Of a stretch of 64,000 nt of DNA, positions 44,878-53,804 are shown one piece after another. Position 1 is the stretch's first letter. Each line of letters starts with the position of its first letter. A program made the position numbers and the translations under genes. The notes beneath the pieces are model-generated. The model was not told the origin of the DNA, made no database searches, and saw only the letters and a program-made list of their open reading frames with translations. The stretch spans positions 1-64,000 of the forward strand of contig NZ_DATESC010000028.1 of NCBI RefSeq assembly GCF_035271045.1. Direction: 5' to 3'. This DNA comes from Marinospirillum sp035271045. GTDB lineage: Bacteria > Pseudomonadota > Gammaproteobacteria > Pseudomonadales > Halomonadaceae.

Positions 44878-45488
44878 TGAATGACGCCGCTCACCTAAAA
44901 GTGGCGGCGGCTCTTCACTACCTATCTCAACCCTTAATAGGGGTTGGGATATGGGTAGGAAGACTGACTAGCTGGCTTGTTCTGGCAGTCATAGCCGCTG
45001 TCATGACGACTATTATTATGAACCTGTTGGGAATGAATGAGCTATTGCGTTGGGAAAACTCAATATTTCTTTTTAATAAAGCATTTACTATTAATTCTGC
45101 AACAGAACTTCAGTGGTACTTATATGGTTTTTTAATACTTTTTTCATCAACCTATGCCCTCCATACTAATTCCCATGTGCGGGTTGATTTGTTGTACCAA
45201 CGCTTTTCACCAAGAACACAGCATTTTGTTGATTTGGTTGGGCATGTGTTTTTTCTAATTCCTTTTTGTTTGATGGTTGCTTATTTGTATTGGCCACAAG
45301 TAGTGATGAGTTTTAATTCAGGTGAACAATCAAATTTTGGTGGTCTTACCGATCGTTTTATAATTAAGGGTGCTTTATCTATAGCGCTCGTTTTTATGGC
45401 ACTTAATGCTTTAGGCCGAATTTTTTATAGCCTATCTATAGTAATAGATCCAAAACGAGCAACTAAGGAGCCTTTCCATGTTCATTGA
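44877..45488 (+). CDS. dctQ: TRAP transporter small membrane subunit DctQ
   Basis: A 203-residue inner-membrane protein with four hydrophobic segments (about 16-48, 77-95, 116-135 and 163-183). TNSHVRVDLLYQRFSPRTQ is the usual DctQ loop. I start at ATG 44877, with CAGGAG upstream and one-base overlap with the dctP stop; an upstream in-frame TTG would lie inside dctP. It partners DctM in a sodium-driven high-affinity uptake system. Confidence 0.9.
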   Translation: MNDAAHLKVAAALHYLSQPLIGVGIWVGRLTSWLVLAVIAAVMTTIIMNLLGMNELLRWENSIFLFNKAFTINSATELQWYLYGFLILFSSTYALHTNSHVRVDLLYQRFSPRTQHFVDLVGHVFFLIPFCLMVAYLYWPQVVMSFNSGEQSNFGGLTDRFIIKGALSIALVFMALNALGRIFYSLSIVIDPKRATKEPFHVH

Positions 45489-46818
45489 ATATATGCTGCC
45501 CATCTTAATGGTGGTCTGCTTATTGCTGGGTATTTTTACTGGTTATCCTGTTGCCTTTGTACTTGGTGGCCTAAGCATTATTTTTGCTTTGATAGGTGAT
45601 ATACCACTGCCTTATTTAGGCATTATGGGCTCACGTATATTTGGCGGGGTGGTTGAAAACTGGCTGTATATCGCCATTCCTCTTTTTGTATTTATGGGCT
45701 TAATGCTAGAAAAATCAGGCGTGGCAAGTCGCCTGTTATTAACTTTACAAAGATTGTTCGGGCAAGTACGTGGTGGCCTAGCCATCTCTGTTGCTTTATT
45801 AGGCGTGGTTATGGCGGCGAGTACCGGCATAGTGGGTGCTTCAGTAGTTATGTTGGGAATGCTGGCGCTACCAGTTATGTTTAAGCAGAACTATAAAGAA
45901 GAAATGGCGCTAGGCGTTGTAGCTGCTTCTGGCACGCTGGGTATTCTTATTCCACCCTCCATTATGCTGGTTTTAATGGGTTCCATTATGCAGGTTTCAG
46001 TAGGGGACCTTTTTAAAGGTGCTTTGATTCCGGGCTTAATGTTGGGTGCTTTATATATTGGTTATTTATTTTTTATGGGCTGGCTTAAACCTGAATGGAT
46101 GCCTTTAGCTGATCCTGATGACTTAGATACAGATACCACACCCCTAGCTTTGGCTTTATTAAGAGATTTGGTTGGCCCTGTGTTTCTTATGGTGGCAGTG
46201 CTGGGTTCTATTATGAGCGGCATTGCAACACCAACCGAAGCCGCAGCCATTGGTGCTTTGGGTGCTATATTCTTAGCAATTATTGCTAGAAAACTTGATT
46301 ATGTAACCTTGAGAGATGTTTGCTACGACACAGCAAAAAGTACGGCAATGATTGTATTTATTGTAATTGCTGCGACTGCTTATAGCTTGATATTTAAAAG
46401 GCTAGGTGGCGATTATTTAATTATGGATATCGTTTCATCGATTGGCCTAGGCCCTTACGGTTTACTGCTATCCATTATGTTAATGATTTTTGTCCTTGGC
46501 TTTTTCTTAGAGTGGATAGAGATTAGCTATGTTGTTTTACCTCTATTGCTACCTGTTATTACTTTGCTAGATTTTGGTATGACCACTCAAGCTACTTTGG
46601 TGTGGTTTGGTATCTTAATGGCAATTAATTTACAAACTAGCTTCCTAACACCGCCTTTTGGCTATGCACTCTTTTATTTAAAAGGTGTTACTGAAGGTAA
46701 GGTTAAAATAACGACTATTTATAAATCAATTATTCCTTATGTACTATTGCAAGTAACAGGCTTAATACTTTGTATTGCCTTTCCTGCCATTATACTTTGG
46801 CTGCCGGGTCTTTTATAA
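45478..46818 (+). CDS. dctM: TRAP transporter large membrane subunit DctM
   Basis: A 446-residue polytopic protein of the IT superfamily with about 12 helices. GVVMAASTGIVGASVVMLGML and ASGTLGILIPPSIMLVLMGS are the signature segments, and GIATPTEAAAIGALGA lies in the second half. It carries the substrate and sodium path. Its ATG overlaps dctQ by 11 bases and has AAGGAG. The type is the FcbT3/mannitol-chloroaromatic subgroup that goes with the DctP above. With DctP broken, uptake would need another binding protein. Confidence 0.93.
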   Translation: MFIEYMLPILMVVCLLLGIFTGYPVAFVLGGLSIIFALIGDIPLPYLGIMGSRIFGGVVENWLYIAIPLFVFMGLMLEKSGVASRLLLTLQRLFGQVRGGLAISVALLGVVMAASTGIVGASVVMLGMLALPVMFKQNYKEEMALGVVAASGTLGILIPPSIMLVLMGSIMQVSVGDLFKGALIPGLMLGALYIGYLFFMGWLKPEWMPLADPDDLDTDTTPLALALLRDLVGPVFLMVAVLGSIMSGIATPTEAAAIGALGAIFLAIIARKLDYVTLRDVCYDTAKSTAMIVFIVIAATAYSLIFKRLGGDYLIMDIVSSIGLGPYGLLLSIMLMIFVLGFFLEWIEISYVVLPLLLPVITLLDFGMTTQATLVWFGILMAINLQTSFLTPPFGYALFYLKGVTEGKVKITTIYKSIIPYVLLQVTGLILCIAFPAIILWLPGLL

Positions 46819-46848
46819 AAATAATTCTATAAGTAGGAGATTAGTATT

Positions 46849-47622
46849 ATGGCTGGTAAACGAGTACTTATAACAGGTGCTGCGAAAGGAATAGGCTTTG
46901 AAATTGCCAGCGCCTTTTTAGAAGAAGGTGACAGTGTTGCGATTCTTGATTTAGATAAAGAAGCACTCGCCGAGGCGTTAGATCGCCTAGGCGGTGCTGG
47001 GCCAGACCGTATGGGTGTGGCTTGTGATGTAACCGATGAAGCAGCCCTAAACACAGCAGTAAATGAAGTGGTAGAAAAGTTTGGTGGCTTAGATGTGCTA
47101 ATCAATAATGCAGGTCTACAACACGTTGCACCGATAGAAGACTTTCCTTCCGACAGCTTTCGTAAACTCTTAGACATAATGCTGGTCGCACCCTTCTTAA
47201 TTATTAAGCAGGTTTTTCCTGTGATGAAGCGTCAGAGAGGTGGTCGAATTATTAATCTTGCCTCCATCAACGGCTTAGTAGGCTTTTCTGGCAAGGCGGG
47301 CTACAACTCTGCTAAACATGGCGTAATAGGGCTAACCAAAGTTGCCGCTTTAGAAGGCGCTGAATATGGCATCACGGTTAATGCCTTGTGCCCAGGTTAT
47401 GTTGATACAGCAATGGTGCGTGGTCAGCTGAATGATTTGGCTAGAACACGAGGCGTGCCACTAGAGAAAGTATTAGAGGAAGTTATCTACCCACTGGTAC
47501 CGCAAAAGCGTTTATTAGAGCCAAGAGAAGTGGCTGATTACTGCTTGTTTTTAGCTAGTGGCCGCGGCCGCGGTATTACGGGTCAAGCTGTTGTTATTGA
47601 TGGTGGTTATACCACTCAGTAA
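46849..47622 (+). CDS. bdhA: 3-hydroxybutyrate dehydrogenase
   Basis: A 257-residue short-chain dehydrogenase. The NAD-binding motif TGAAKGIG is at 9-16, NNAG at about 86-89, and the catalytic Ser139, Tyr152 and Lys156 lie in SINGLVGFSGKAGYNSAKHG. LQHVAPIEDFP and LCPGYVDTAMVRGQL are typical of D-3-hydroxybutyrate dehydrogenase. It would oxidise 3-hydroxybutyrate to acetoacetate. It lies 30 bases after dctM on the same strand, which points to 3-hydroxybutyrate or a related acid as the TRAP substrate. Confidence 0.92.
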   Translation: MAGKRVLITGAAKGIGFEIASAFLEEGDSVAILDLDKEALAEALDRLGGAGPDRMGVACDVTDEAALNTAVNEVVEKFGGLDVLINNAGLQHVAPIEDFPSDSFRKLLDIMLVAPFLIIKQVFPVMKRQRGGRIINLASINGLVGFSGKAGYNSAKHGVIGLTKVAALEGAEYGITVNALCPGYVDTAMVRGQLNDLARTRGVPLEKVLEEVIYPLVPQKRLLEPREVADYCLFLASGRGRGITGQAVVIDGGYTTQ

Positions 47623-47655
47623 TGTTATTTAGTCGATTTATTGAGTAATGCCTTT

Positions 47656-47693
47656 GACCACTTTTCACTCCCTCGAACAGTGGTCTTTTTTTA
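47656..47693 (+). terminator. Terminator of the dct-bdh operon
   Basis: GACCACT (47656-47662) pairs with AGTGGTC (47679-47685), followed by eight T. Confidence 0.85.
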
Positions 47694-47694
47694 T

Positions 47695-47734
47695 TTAGCC
47701 TGTTACAAGTCTATTTAGACTTGTAACAGGCTAA
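47695..47734. repeat. Perfect 19-bp inverted repeat directly before tmcA
   Basis: TTAGCCTGTTACAAGTCTA (47695-47713), two bases, and its exact reverse complement (47716-47734). It ends six bases before the tmcA ATG and contains the only ribosome-site-like AGG. As RNA it would form a long hairpin masking initiation; as DNA it could be an operator or the trace of a mobile element. There is no T-run after it. Confidence 0.85.
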
Positions 47735-47740
47735 GAAATA

Positions 47741-49900
47741 ATGAATTCTAGTCATATGCTTAATCAAGATACCTTTGTTAACCTGCTACACACCCTTAGA
47801 GTCTACCGTTTTCGCCAGCTAATTTGGTTGCGTGGTGAACAGGCTTGGTGCCAAGCACAAGCTTTATCACTTATTGAATCCCAACAAACGCTACAAACCT
47901 CTTCTTTAAAAGGGTGTTGGGTGCAAGCGATTGTAGGTAGTTCAACTCAGCCTGACTTACCTGAAGGCATGATTTTTTTGCCTGCTTCTAAAAGTCGAGG
48001 CTGGTTAGGCAGTGAACAACAGATTTTGGCTTTAGATGCTTTTAGTGGATTCCATCCTGATGCTTTAGGGGCTTTGGCGGGTACTTTGCAAGCCGGTGGT
48101 TTGCTGCTGCTATTAACGCCAGAAGCTTGGTCAGAAGCCATTGATCCAGATTACCAACGCTTTGCTGCTTGGCCTTTAGACGCTAAAAATTTAACGCATT
48201 ATTTTGTAGCGCGTTGTGAAAGGTTGTTAATAGAAAGCCAAGCGCCGCAAATCAGTCAGTCGCAAGGCAAAATGGGTGATTGGGCTTTACCTCAATATCA
48301 ATACCTACCAACAGCAGCGTTAAGTGTTGCTGGTGAAGAACAGGCGATTTTGGTTGAACAGTTGGTGAACTGGTTTCAATCTAAACCGCTGGCGCCAGTG
48401 GTGCTTACTGCTAATCGTGGGCGAGGTAAAAGTAGCGCCTTGGGCTTGTTGTTACGCGAACTCATTCAGCAGCCTTCTGTCAAAAAAATACTGGTAACAG
48501 CTCCTTCCACCCAAGCTGCTGCCGCTATTTTTGCACGCTTTGCTGATCTACCTGCTGAGCAGCAAGCACAAGTGAGCTTTGTTGCGCCAGATGCTGTATT
48601 GCAAAACTTACCGCCTGCTGATTTATTAATCGTTGACGAAGCTGCAGCAATGCCTGTGCCGGTTTTACAAGCGTTGCTAGCGGCTTATCCTACTTGTGTA
48701 TTTGCGACCACGCAGCAAGGTTATGAAGGCAACGGTCGGGGATTTGCACTGCGCTTTACGCAACACTTAAACCAGTACGCGCCTAATTGGTTGGCCTTTA
48801 ATCTGCAACAGCCGTGGCGTTGGGCTGTGGGTGATCCGCTAGAAATTTTGGTGAATCGTTTATTACTGTTAGATGCTGAGGTAATTGACCCTGTTCTTAA
48901 CCCTGTTATTAACAAGCAGCCACTGACTTTTAGTTGGTTAAAACAAGCGGATTTAGCAGCGAATGAGGTGCTGTTGCAGCAGGTATTTGGTTTATTGGTG
49001 TTGGCGCATTATCGCACCACACCTGATGATTTTCGCCAATTACTCGATGCACCGAATATGCATTTAGCCTGTGCTTGGCAGGGGGATTTGCCGGTGGGTT
49101 TAGCGTTAATTCAACACGAAGGTGGTTTTGATGCTGAATTAGCCCAAGCCATTTTTATGGGTAAACGCCGTCCACAAGGGCATTTATTGGCTCAGTCACT
49201 GGCTTTTCACGGTGGTTTAGTAACTGCAGCAGAGCTTAATTGGTGGCGCATTCAACGGATTTTAGTTCACCCACGGTTACAGCGCCAAGGCGTTGGGCAG
49301 CAGTTATTAAATTTTGTTTTAAAAAAAGCCCAGCAGCAGCCGGCGTTAGATTTAATTGGTAGTAGCTTTGGTGCAACGCCGGAATTATTACCCTTTTGGT
49401 TTAACGCAGGCTATCAACCTGTGCGTTTAGGCATTACCAAAGATCAAGCCAGTGGTGAGCATACTTTACAAGTTGTACAAGGCATTTCTGTGGCCGGAAA
49501 AGCCTTGCAGCAGCGGCTATTAGCCAGGTTTATTGAAACCTTGCCCGATGCTTTATCGCTTTGGCTGCAAGCTTTACCTGCTGATTTACTGGTGCAAATT
49601 CTGCAAGCCTTGCCTTTAAAAAACTTGCCTTTAAAAACTAGGCTATTAAATGAACAAAATCAGCTGGAATTACACGCCTTTGCTAATGGTCACCGCTCAT
49701 TAGCGGTTAGTCGCACCGCTTTAAAAGCTTGGTTGTGGAATGTGCTGGCTAAACCAAGAGAAAATATAAACCTAGCGCCGTGGGTGCAATTACTTCTACA
49801 AGAGGTTTCTGAGCAAAAACTACAAGATGCATTAGGTTTGAAGGGTAAGAAAGCGCTGGATAAATGGTTGCGTAGCCAGCTTAAAATACTAATAGAGTAG
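47741..49900 (+). CDS. tmcA: tRNA(Met) cytidine acetyltransferase TmcA
   Basis: A 719-residue enzyme that makes N4-acetylcytidine at the wobble position of elongator tRNA-Met. It has an N-terminal DUF1726-like domain, an RNA-helicase-like module with Walker A TANRGRGKSSALG (about 223-235) and DEAAAMP as the Walker B region, and a GNAT acetyltransferase domain with RILVHPRLQRQGVGQQLL. A C-terminal tRNA-binding region follows. Start codon: the ATG at 47741 has only a weak AGG inside the inverted repeat; a second ATG five codons on has no better site. Confidence 0.93.
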   Translation: MNSSHMLNQDTFVNLLHTLRVYRFRQLIWLRGEQAWCQAQALSLIESQQTLQTSSLKGCWVQAIVGSSTQPDLPEGMIFLPASKSRGWLGSEQQILALDAFSGFHPDALGALAGTLQAGGLLLLLTPEAWSEAIDPDYQRFAAWPLDAKNLTHYFVARCERLLIESQAPQISQSQGKMGDWALPQYQYLPTAALSVAGEEQAILVEQLVNWFQSKPLAPVVLTANRGRGKSSALGLLLRELIQQPSVKKILVTAPSTQAAAAIFARFADLPAEQQAQVSFVAPDAVLQNLPPADLLIVDEAAAMPVPVLQALLAAYPTCVFATTQQGYEGNGRGFALRFTQHLNQYAPNWLAFNLQQPWRWAVGDPLEILVNRLLLLDAEVIDPVLNPVINKQPLTFSWLKQADLAANEVLLQQVFGLLVLAHYRTTPDDFRQLLDAPNMHLACAWQGDLPVGLALIQHEGGFDAELAQAIFMGKRRPQGHLLAQSLAFHGGLVTAAELNWWRIQRILVHPRLQRQGVGQQLLNFVLKKAQQQPALDLIGSSFGATPELLPFWFNAGYQPVRLGITKDQASGEHTLQVVQGISVAGKALQQRLLARFIETLPDALSLWLQALPADLLVQILQALPLKNLPLKTRLLNEQNQLELHAFANGHRSLAVSRTALKAWLWNVLAKPRENINLAPWVQLLLQEVSEQKLQDALGLKGKKALDKWLRSQLKILIE

Positions 49901-49966
49901 GCAGCAGGCAGCTTTTATTTTAAGATGCTTTGCTTTAGTTTTTTATATCCATAATTGGAGTTATTC

Positions 49967-50455
49967 ATGTTTAATCGCTTTTGGGTTCTCTTGCTTGCAG
50001 GGCTAGTATTGTCTTTATTGGTTATTGGCTCAGCTCAAGCAGCGACAAGTATTGGTTTTGGCTATGATTTGGCTCGCCAGTTGGATAAAAACCAAGACGA
50101 TGGGCAGGTTAACTTGACAGGGCAAGTTTCGGTTGGGCGACGTTCAGCTTTAATCATGGGCTTGGCCTCGGGCGAAAGGTATGAAGTGCTTGAGTTGGGC
50201 TTTAAGCGCTATAACGAAAAGTATTTAAGCGGTAGCTTTTTTCAGTTAGGTGCAGGCTATTGGTATGGTGATAAAAAGAAGGCGGCTAAATCTAAGCTGG
50301 GTGTGGATTTGCGTTTAGGTTACGAGTTACCCATTACCCGTCATTTTGTAATTTCAGGTGCTGTGTCTGCGCTTTATGGCCCTAATAATCTAAATACCAA
50401 TGAGCGTGGTGAAGTTATATTTCGCCCGCATCTAGGTATTATGTTTCATTTCTAA
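49967..50455 (+). CDS. Small outer-membrane beta-barrel protein
   Basis: A 162-residue exported protein with a signal peptide (about 1-27, ending SAQA). Alternating strands include FQLGAGYWYG, KLGVDLRLGYELP and HFVISGAVSALYG, and the final strand RPHLGIMFHF ends in the phenylalanine of BAM substrates. The size fits an eight-stranded barrel, like OmpW/PagP/PagL-sized proteins, but no catalytic motif is evident. I start at ATG 49967, with TTGGAG upstream. Function unknown. Confidence 0.78.
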   Translation: MFNRFWVLLLAGLVLSLLVIGSAQAATSIGFGYDLARQLDKNQDDGQVNLTGQVSVGRRSALIMGLASGERYEVLELGFKRYNEKYLSGSFFQLGAGYWYGDKKKAAKSKLGVDLRLGYELPITRHFVISGAVSALYGPNNLNTNERGEVIFRPHLGIMFHF

Positions 50456-50490
50456 GCTAGCCGTCCTTGGCTAACTATTGTTCATTCGTT

Positions 50491-50886
50491 CTATTCTGTA
50501 ATTAGGTGGGCTGTTAATGCGTCGCGCAGCTCGCCTTCAATCGGCATGGACACTTTGTTTTCAAAGCTATAGTGAACTAAAATTGCTTCACCGCGCGAAC
50601 CCATCTTACCGTTTTGCCAAGCTTCTTGAATCACCACAAACGAGCTATTACCAATGCGGTTTAAATAGGTGCGAATCTCAATGTTTTCACCATAAAAAAG
50701 CTCGCCTAAAAAATCGACTTTAATACTGGCTAAAATTAAACGCCATTTTTTAGGGTCTAAGTCGGGGGTGAATAAACGAAATAAATCATTGCGTGCGCGT
50801 TCAAACCAAACGGGCAGGCGAGTGTTGTTGATGTGTCCTAAAGCATCGGTATCCGTAAAGCTGGGTTCAAATTTAAGGGTGAACAT
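50491..50886 (-). CDS. Hotdog-fold acyl-CoA thioesterase
   Basis: A 131-residue 4HBT-type thioesterase: FTDTDALGHINNTRLPVWFERARND carries the catalytic aspartate and the helix motif, followed by the hotdog strands (KVDFLGELFYGENIEIRTYL, NSSFVVIQEAW). It should hydrolyse acyl-CoA; the chain length is unknown. I start at ATG 50886, with GGAG upstream; the frame continues 17 codons further without family similarity. It stands alone between two plus-strand genes. Confidence 0.88.
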   Translation of the reverse strand: MFTLKFEPSFTDTDALGHINNTRLPVWFERARNDLFRLFTPDLDPKKWRLILASIKVDFLGELFYGENIEIRTYLNRIGNSSFVVIQEAWQNGKMGSRGEAILVHYSFENKVSMPIEGELRDALTAHLITE

Positions 50887-51027
50887 TACTTGATCTCCAT
50901 AAGGGTATTTGGGTGTTAAGTAACAAAATACTAACAAAACTAAAACCTATTAGAGTTACTCTTGACGTAAACGTAAAGCTGTTTTTTAAAATTATAAATA
51001 TTTTATTGCTGAGTTTAAGAGGCTGCT

Positions 51028-52656
51028 ATGCTCCGAAAAATAAGAATTGAGCACCGTATTTGGATAATCAACCTGCTTGCAGTCATTGGTATGTTGCTGA
51101 TGTTGTTGGTTGCAGTGAAACAGCAGTATAACGAAATGGAACGCATGAAATTGCAAGAAATCAGCCATTTGGTTGATGTTGCCGAAGGTGTAATGATTGA
51201 TTATCAAAAAAGGGTAACATTGGGTGAGTTGACAGAAACGCAAGCAAGGGCGGCTTTGTTAGAAAGGGTGAGTGCCATGACTTATGGTCAATATAATGAC
51301 TATGTTTGGGTACATGATTCTAAAATGAATATGCTAGCGCACCCTAGTCCGAAATTACGCGGTGCAAACCTAAGTGAATTAAAAGACGTTAACGGTAAAC
51401 AGTTTTTTAGCCTTTTAAATGCTGAAGCTTTAGCAACGGGTGAATCTTATATGCCTTACTACTGGAATCGCCCCGGTAGTGAATTACCCCAACCAAAAAT
51501 CACCTATGTTCGCTACAACGCTGAGTGGGATTGGTTAATAGGCACGGGTGTTTATGTGGATGACATTGATGCCTTGTTTATGGCTAGCTTAAAAACGCTG
51601 GGCGCAATTTCTTTTGTGGTGTTATTGCTGCTAATGCTGATGGGTTGGTTGATTACTAATTCAATTACGCGTCCGTTAGATGCAACGGTGAATGCGATGC
51701 GTGAAATTGGTAGCGGTGATGGCGACTTAACCGTGCGCCTTAGCGAAAAAGGCCGCGATGAAGTGACTGCGCTAGCGTTGCACTTTAATGCTTTTACTAA
51801 CAAGATTCAGGGGTTAGTCTCTGAAGTTAAACATTCAGTGGATTCTGTTGCCTCCGCTGCAGGGCAAATGTCGGCAACGTCTGAGCAAGCGTTTCAAAAC
51901 CAAGCTCGCCAAGCGCAAGAAACCGATCACATTGCAACGGCCATGAATGAAATGAGTGCCAGCTTTTTAGACGTGGCGCGTAATGCCAGTGATGCTTCTG
52001 CGGCTGCAACCACTACCGACAAGTCGACAGTTGAAGGCCGCAATAATGTTGAATTAGCGACAGCAGCGATTGCCCGTTTAGCGCATCAAGTACACCAGTC
52101 AACGGAGGTCATTAATCAGTTAAGTGATGATTCTTCTAACATTGGTACGGTGCTGGATGTGATTCGTAGTGTTTCTGAGCAAACTAACTTACTGGCGCTT
52201 AATGCCGCGATTGAAGCGGCGCGTGCCGGTGAAGCAGGGCGTGGTTTTGCGGTGGTGGCTGATGAAGTGCGCTCTTTAGCCAGTCGAACCCGTGAAAGTA
52301 CCGAAGAAATTAATACAATGGTAGCACAGCTGCAAGCTAGGGCAGATCAAGCGGTTAGTGTTATGGCGGCAAGTATCAAAGAAACGCAGCAAACCGTCGT
52401 AGCGGTAGAAAGCACCAAGGGTTCACTGAGTGCCATTGCCAGTGCTGTTGAACACATTCGAGATATGAATCATCAAATTGCTTCAGCAGCAGAACAACAA
52501 GCCGCAGTTGCCGAAGAGATTAACCATAATATTGTACATCTAGTGCAATTAACCGAAGAAAATGCATCAGCAACCGAACAAACTAGGGTTTCAAGCAATG
52601 ATTTGGCTGGTTTGTCTGCACATTTAAAACAACAGGTTGCACAGTTTAAAGTGTGA
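51028..52656 (+). CDS. Methyl-accepting chemotaxis protein with single Cache domain
   Basis: A 542-residue chemoreceptor: helix 1 at about 11-30, an sCache_2-type periplasmic domain (about 35-185; AMTYGQYNDYVWVHDSKMNM, AEWDWLIGTGVYVDDID), helix 2 at about 190-212, HAMP and a signalling domain with SEQTNLLALNAAIEAARAGE. Single-Cache receptors often bind small carboxylic acids; that ligand class is inferred. It has no C-terminal tether. TTGACG and an AT-rich -10 lie about 50 bases upstream. Confidence 0.93.
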   Translation: MLRKIRIEHRIWIINLLAVIGMLLMLLVAVKQQYNEMERMKLQEISHLVDVAEGVMIDYQKRVTLGELTETQARAALLERVSAMTYGQYNDYVWVHDSKMNMLAHPSPKLRGANLSELKDVNGKQFFSLLNAEALATGESYMPYYWNRPGSELPQPKITYVRYNAEWDWLIGTGVYVDDIDALFMASLKTLGAISFVVLLLLMLMGWLITNSITRPLDATVNAMREIGSGDGDLTVRLSEKGRDEVTALALHFNAFTNKIQGLVSEVKHSVDSVASAAGQMSATSEQAFQNQARQAQETDHIATAMNEMSASFLDVARNASDASAAATTTDKSTVEGRNNVELATAAIARLAHQVHQSTEVINQLSDDSSNIGTVLDVIRSVSEQTNLLALNAAIEAARAGEAGRGFAVVADEVRSLASRTRESTEEINTMVAQLQARADQAVSVMAASIKETQQTVVAVESTKGSLSAIASAVEHIRDMNHQIASAAEQQAAVAEEINHNIVHLVQLTEENASATEQTRVSSNDLAGLSAHLKQQVAQFKV

Positions 52657-52673
52657 TTTAGTAAGGTATAACC

Positions 52674-53804
52674 ATGAATTTTGATTTTGTAACACCAGTA
52701 CAACGAAAAAACACGGCCAGTTTAAAATGGCAGCGTTATGAGCAGCAGGACGTTATTCCTATGTGGGTAGCGGATATGGATTTAAGGTCGCCACCAGCCG
52801 TGCAAAAAGCGTTGCAGCAAGCCGTTGAGCAGGGTGTATTTGGCTATGGCGAAGTGCCTGTTGCGTTGAACCAAGCTTTTATTGATTGGTGTGCTAGCCA
52901 GTACGCTTGGCCAGTAGAAGAAGATTGGTTGGTGTGGATTCCCGGTGTTGTGCCAGGTTTTAATCTGGCCATTGAAGCTTGGTTAAGCGCTGAACAAGGC
53001 GTGTTAGTACAATCGCCCGTTTACCCACCCATTCGTGTTGTGGGTCATTTGCGCCAGCGCCCAAGCGTTGATGTGTTGGTTAACGAGCCAGTGACGCAAC
53101 AGCATTTTGCGGCTTTTTTGCAACCAGAAACAGCAGCGGTGGTTTTATGCAATCCACAAAATCCACTGGGCAAGGTTTATAGCCGTGCTGAATTAGAAGC
53201 GTTAGCCAAGTTAGCCGAAGAAAAAGACTTGTTAGTCATCGCGGATGAGATTTGGAGTGATTTGCTGCTTGAACCTCATTTACGCCATGTGCCTTTTGCC
53301 AGTGTTAGCTCCGCAGCAGCAGCGCGTTCCGTTACACTAATGGCCCCTAGCAAAACCTTTAACATCGCGGGGTTGTCTTGCGCTGTGGCAGTGATTCCTA
53401 ACCAAGAACTGCGTGCCAGTTATCGCAAGGCTATCCGCGGCTTAATGCCGGATATGAATTATTTAGGTTTGGTTGCCGCGCAAGCCGCTTGGAAAAAAGG
53501 AGAGCCTTGGTTAAACGCGCTTAAAGTTCACTTAAATGCTAATTTGGATTTGTTAGAACACTGGTTAAAAGACTTTCCGCAAATTGGTTATCAGCGCCCA
53601 CAAGCAACTTTTGTGGCTTGGTTAGACGTGTCGGCTTTGCAGATGGCTGATCCGGTTGCGATTTTTTTAAGCGGTGGTGTGGCACTTTCAGCAGGTGAGG
53701 CTTATGGGCAAGCTTCTCATGTGCGGTTAAATTTTGGCTGTACAGCAGAACAGCTAAAGCAAGCTTTGCAGCGCATGGCGGCCGTTATTAAACAGCAACG
53801 CTGA
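52674..53804 (+). CDS. MalY/PatB-type cystathionine beta-lyase / aminotransferase
   Basis: A 376-residue PLP fold-type I enzyme. It begins FDFVTPVQRKNTASLKWQRY and has IPMWVADMDLRSPPAVQKAL, as in MalY and PatB. The cofactor lysine is in MAPSKTFNIAGLSCAVAVIPN, and NPQNPLGKVYSRAEL binds PLP. Family members are C-S lyases that release homocysteine from cystathionine, and some also have regulatory roles. It follows the Cache chemoreceptor by 17 bases, probably in one transcript, and overlaps the convergent unknown gene by 17 bases. Confidence 0.9.
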   Translation: MNFDFVTPVQRKNTASLKWQRYEQQDVIPMWVADMDLRSPPAVQKALQQAVEQGVFGYGEVPVALNQAFIDWCASQYAWPVEEDWLVWIPGVVPGFNLAIEAWLSAEQGVLVQSPVYPPIRVVGHLRQRPSVDVLVNEPVTQQHFAAFLQPETAAVVLCNPQNPLGKVYSRAELEALAKLAEEKDLLVIADEIWSDLLLEPHLRHVPFASVSSAAAARSVTLMAPSKTFNIAGLSCAVAVIPNQELRASYRKAIRGLMPDMNYLGLVAAQAAWKKGEPWLNALKVHLNANLDLLEHWLKDFPQIGYQRPQATFVAWLDVSALQMADPVAIFLSGGVALSAGEAYGQASHVRLNFGCTAEQLKQALQRMAAVIKQQR

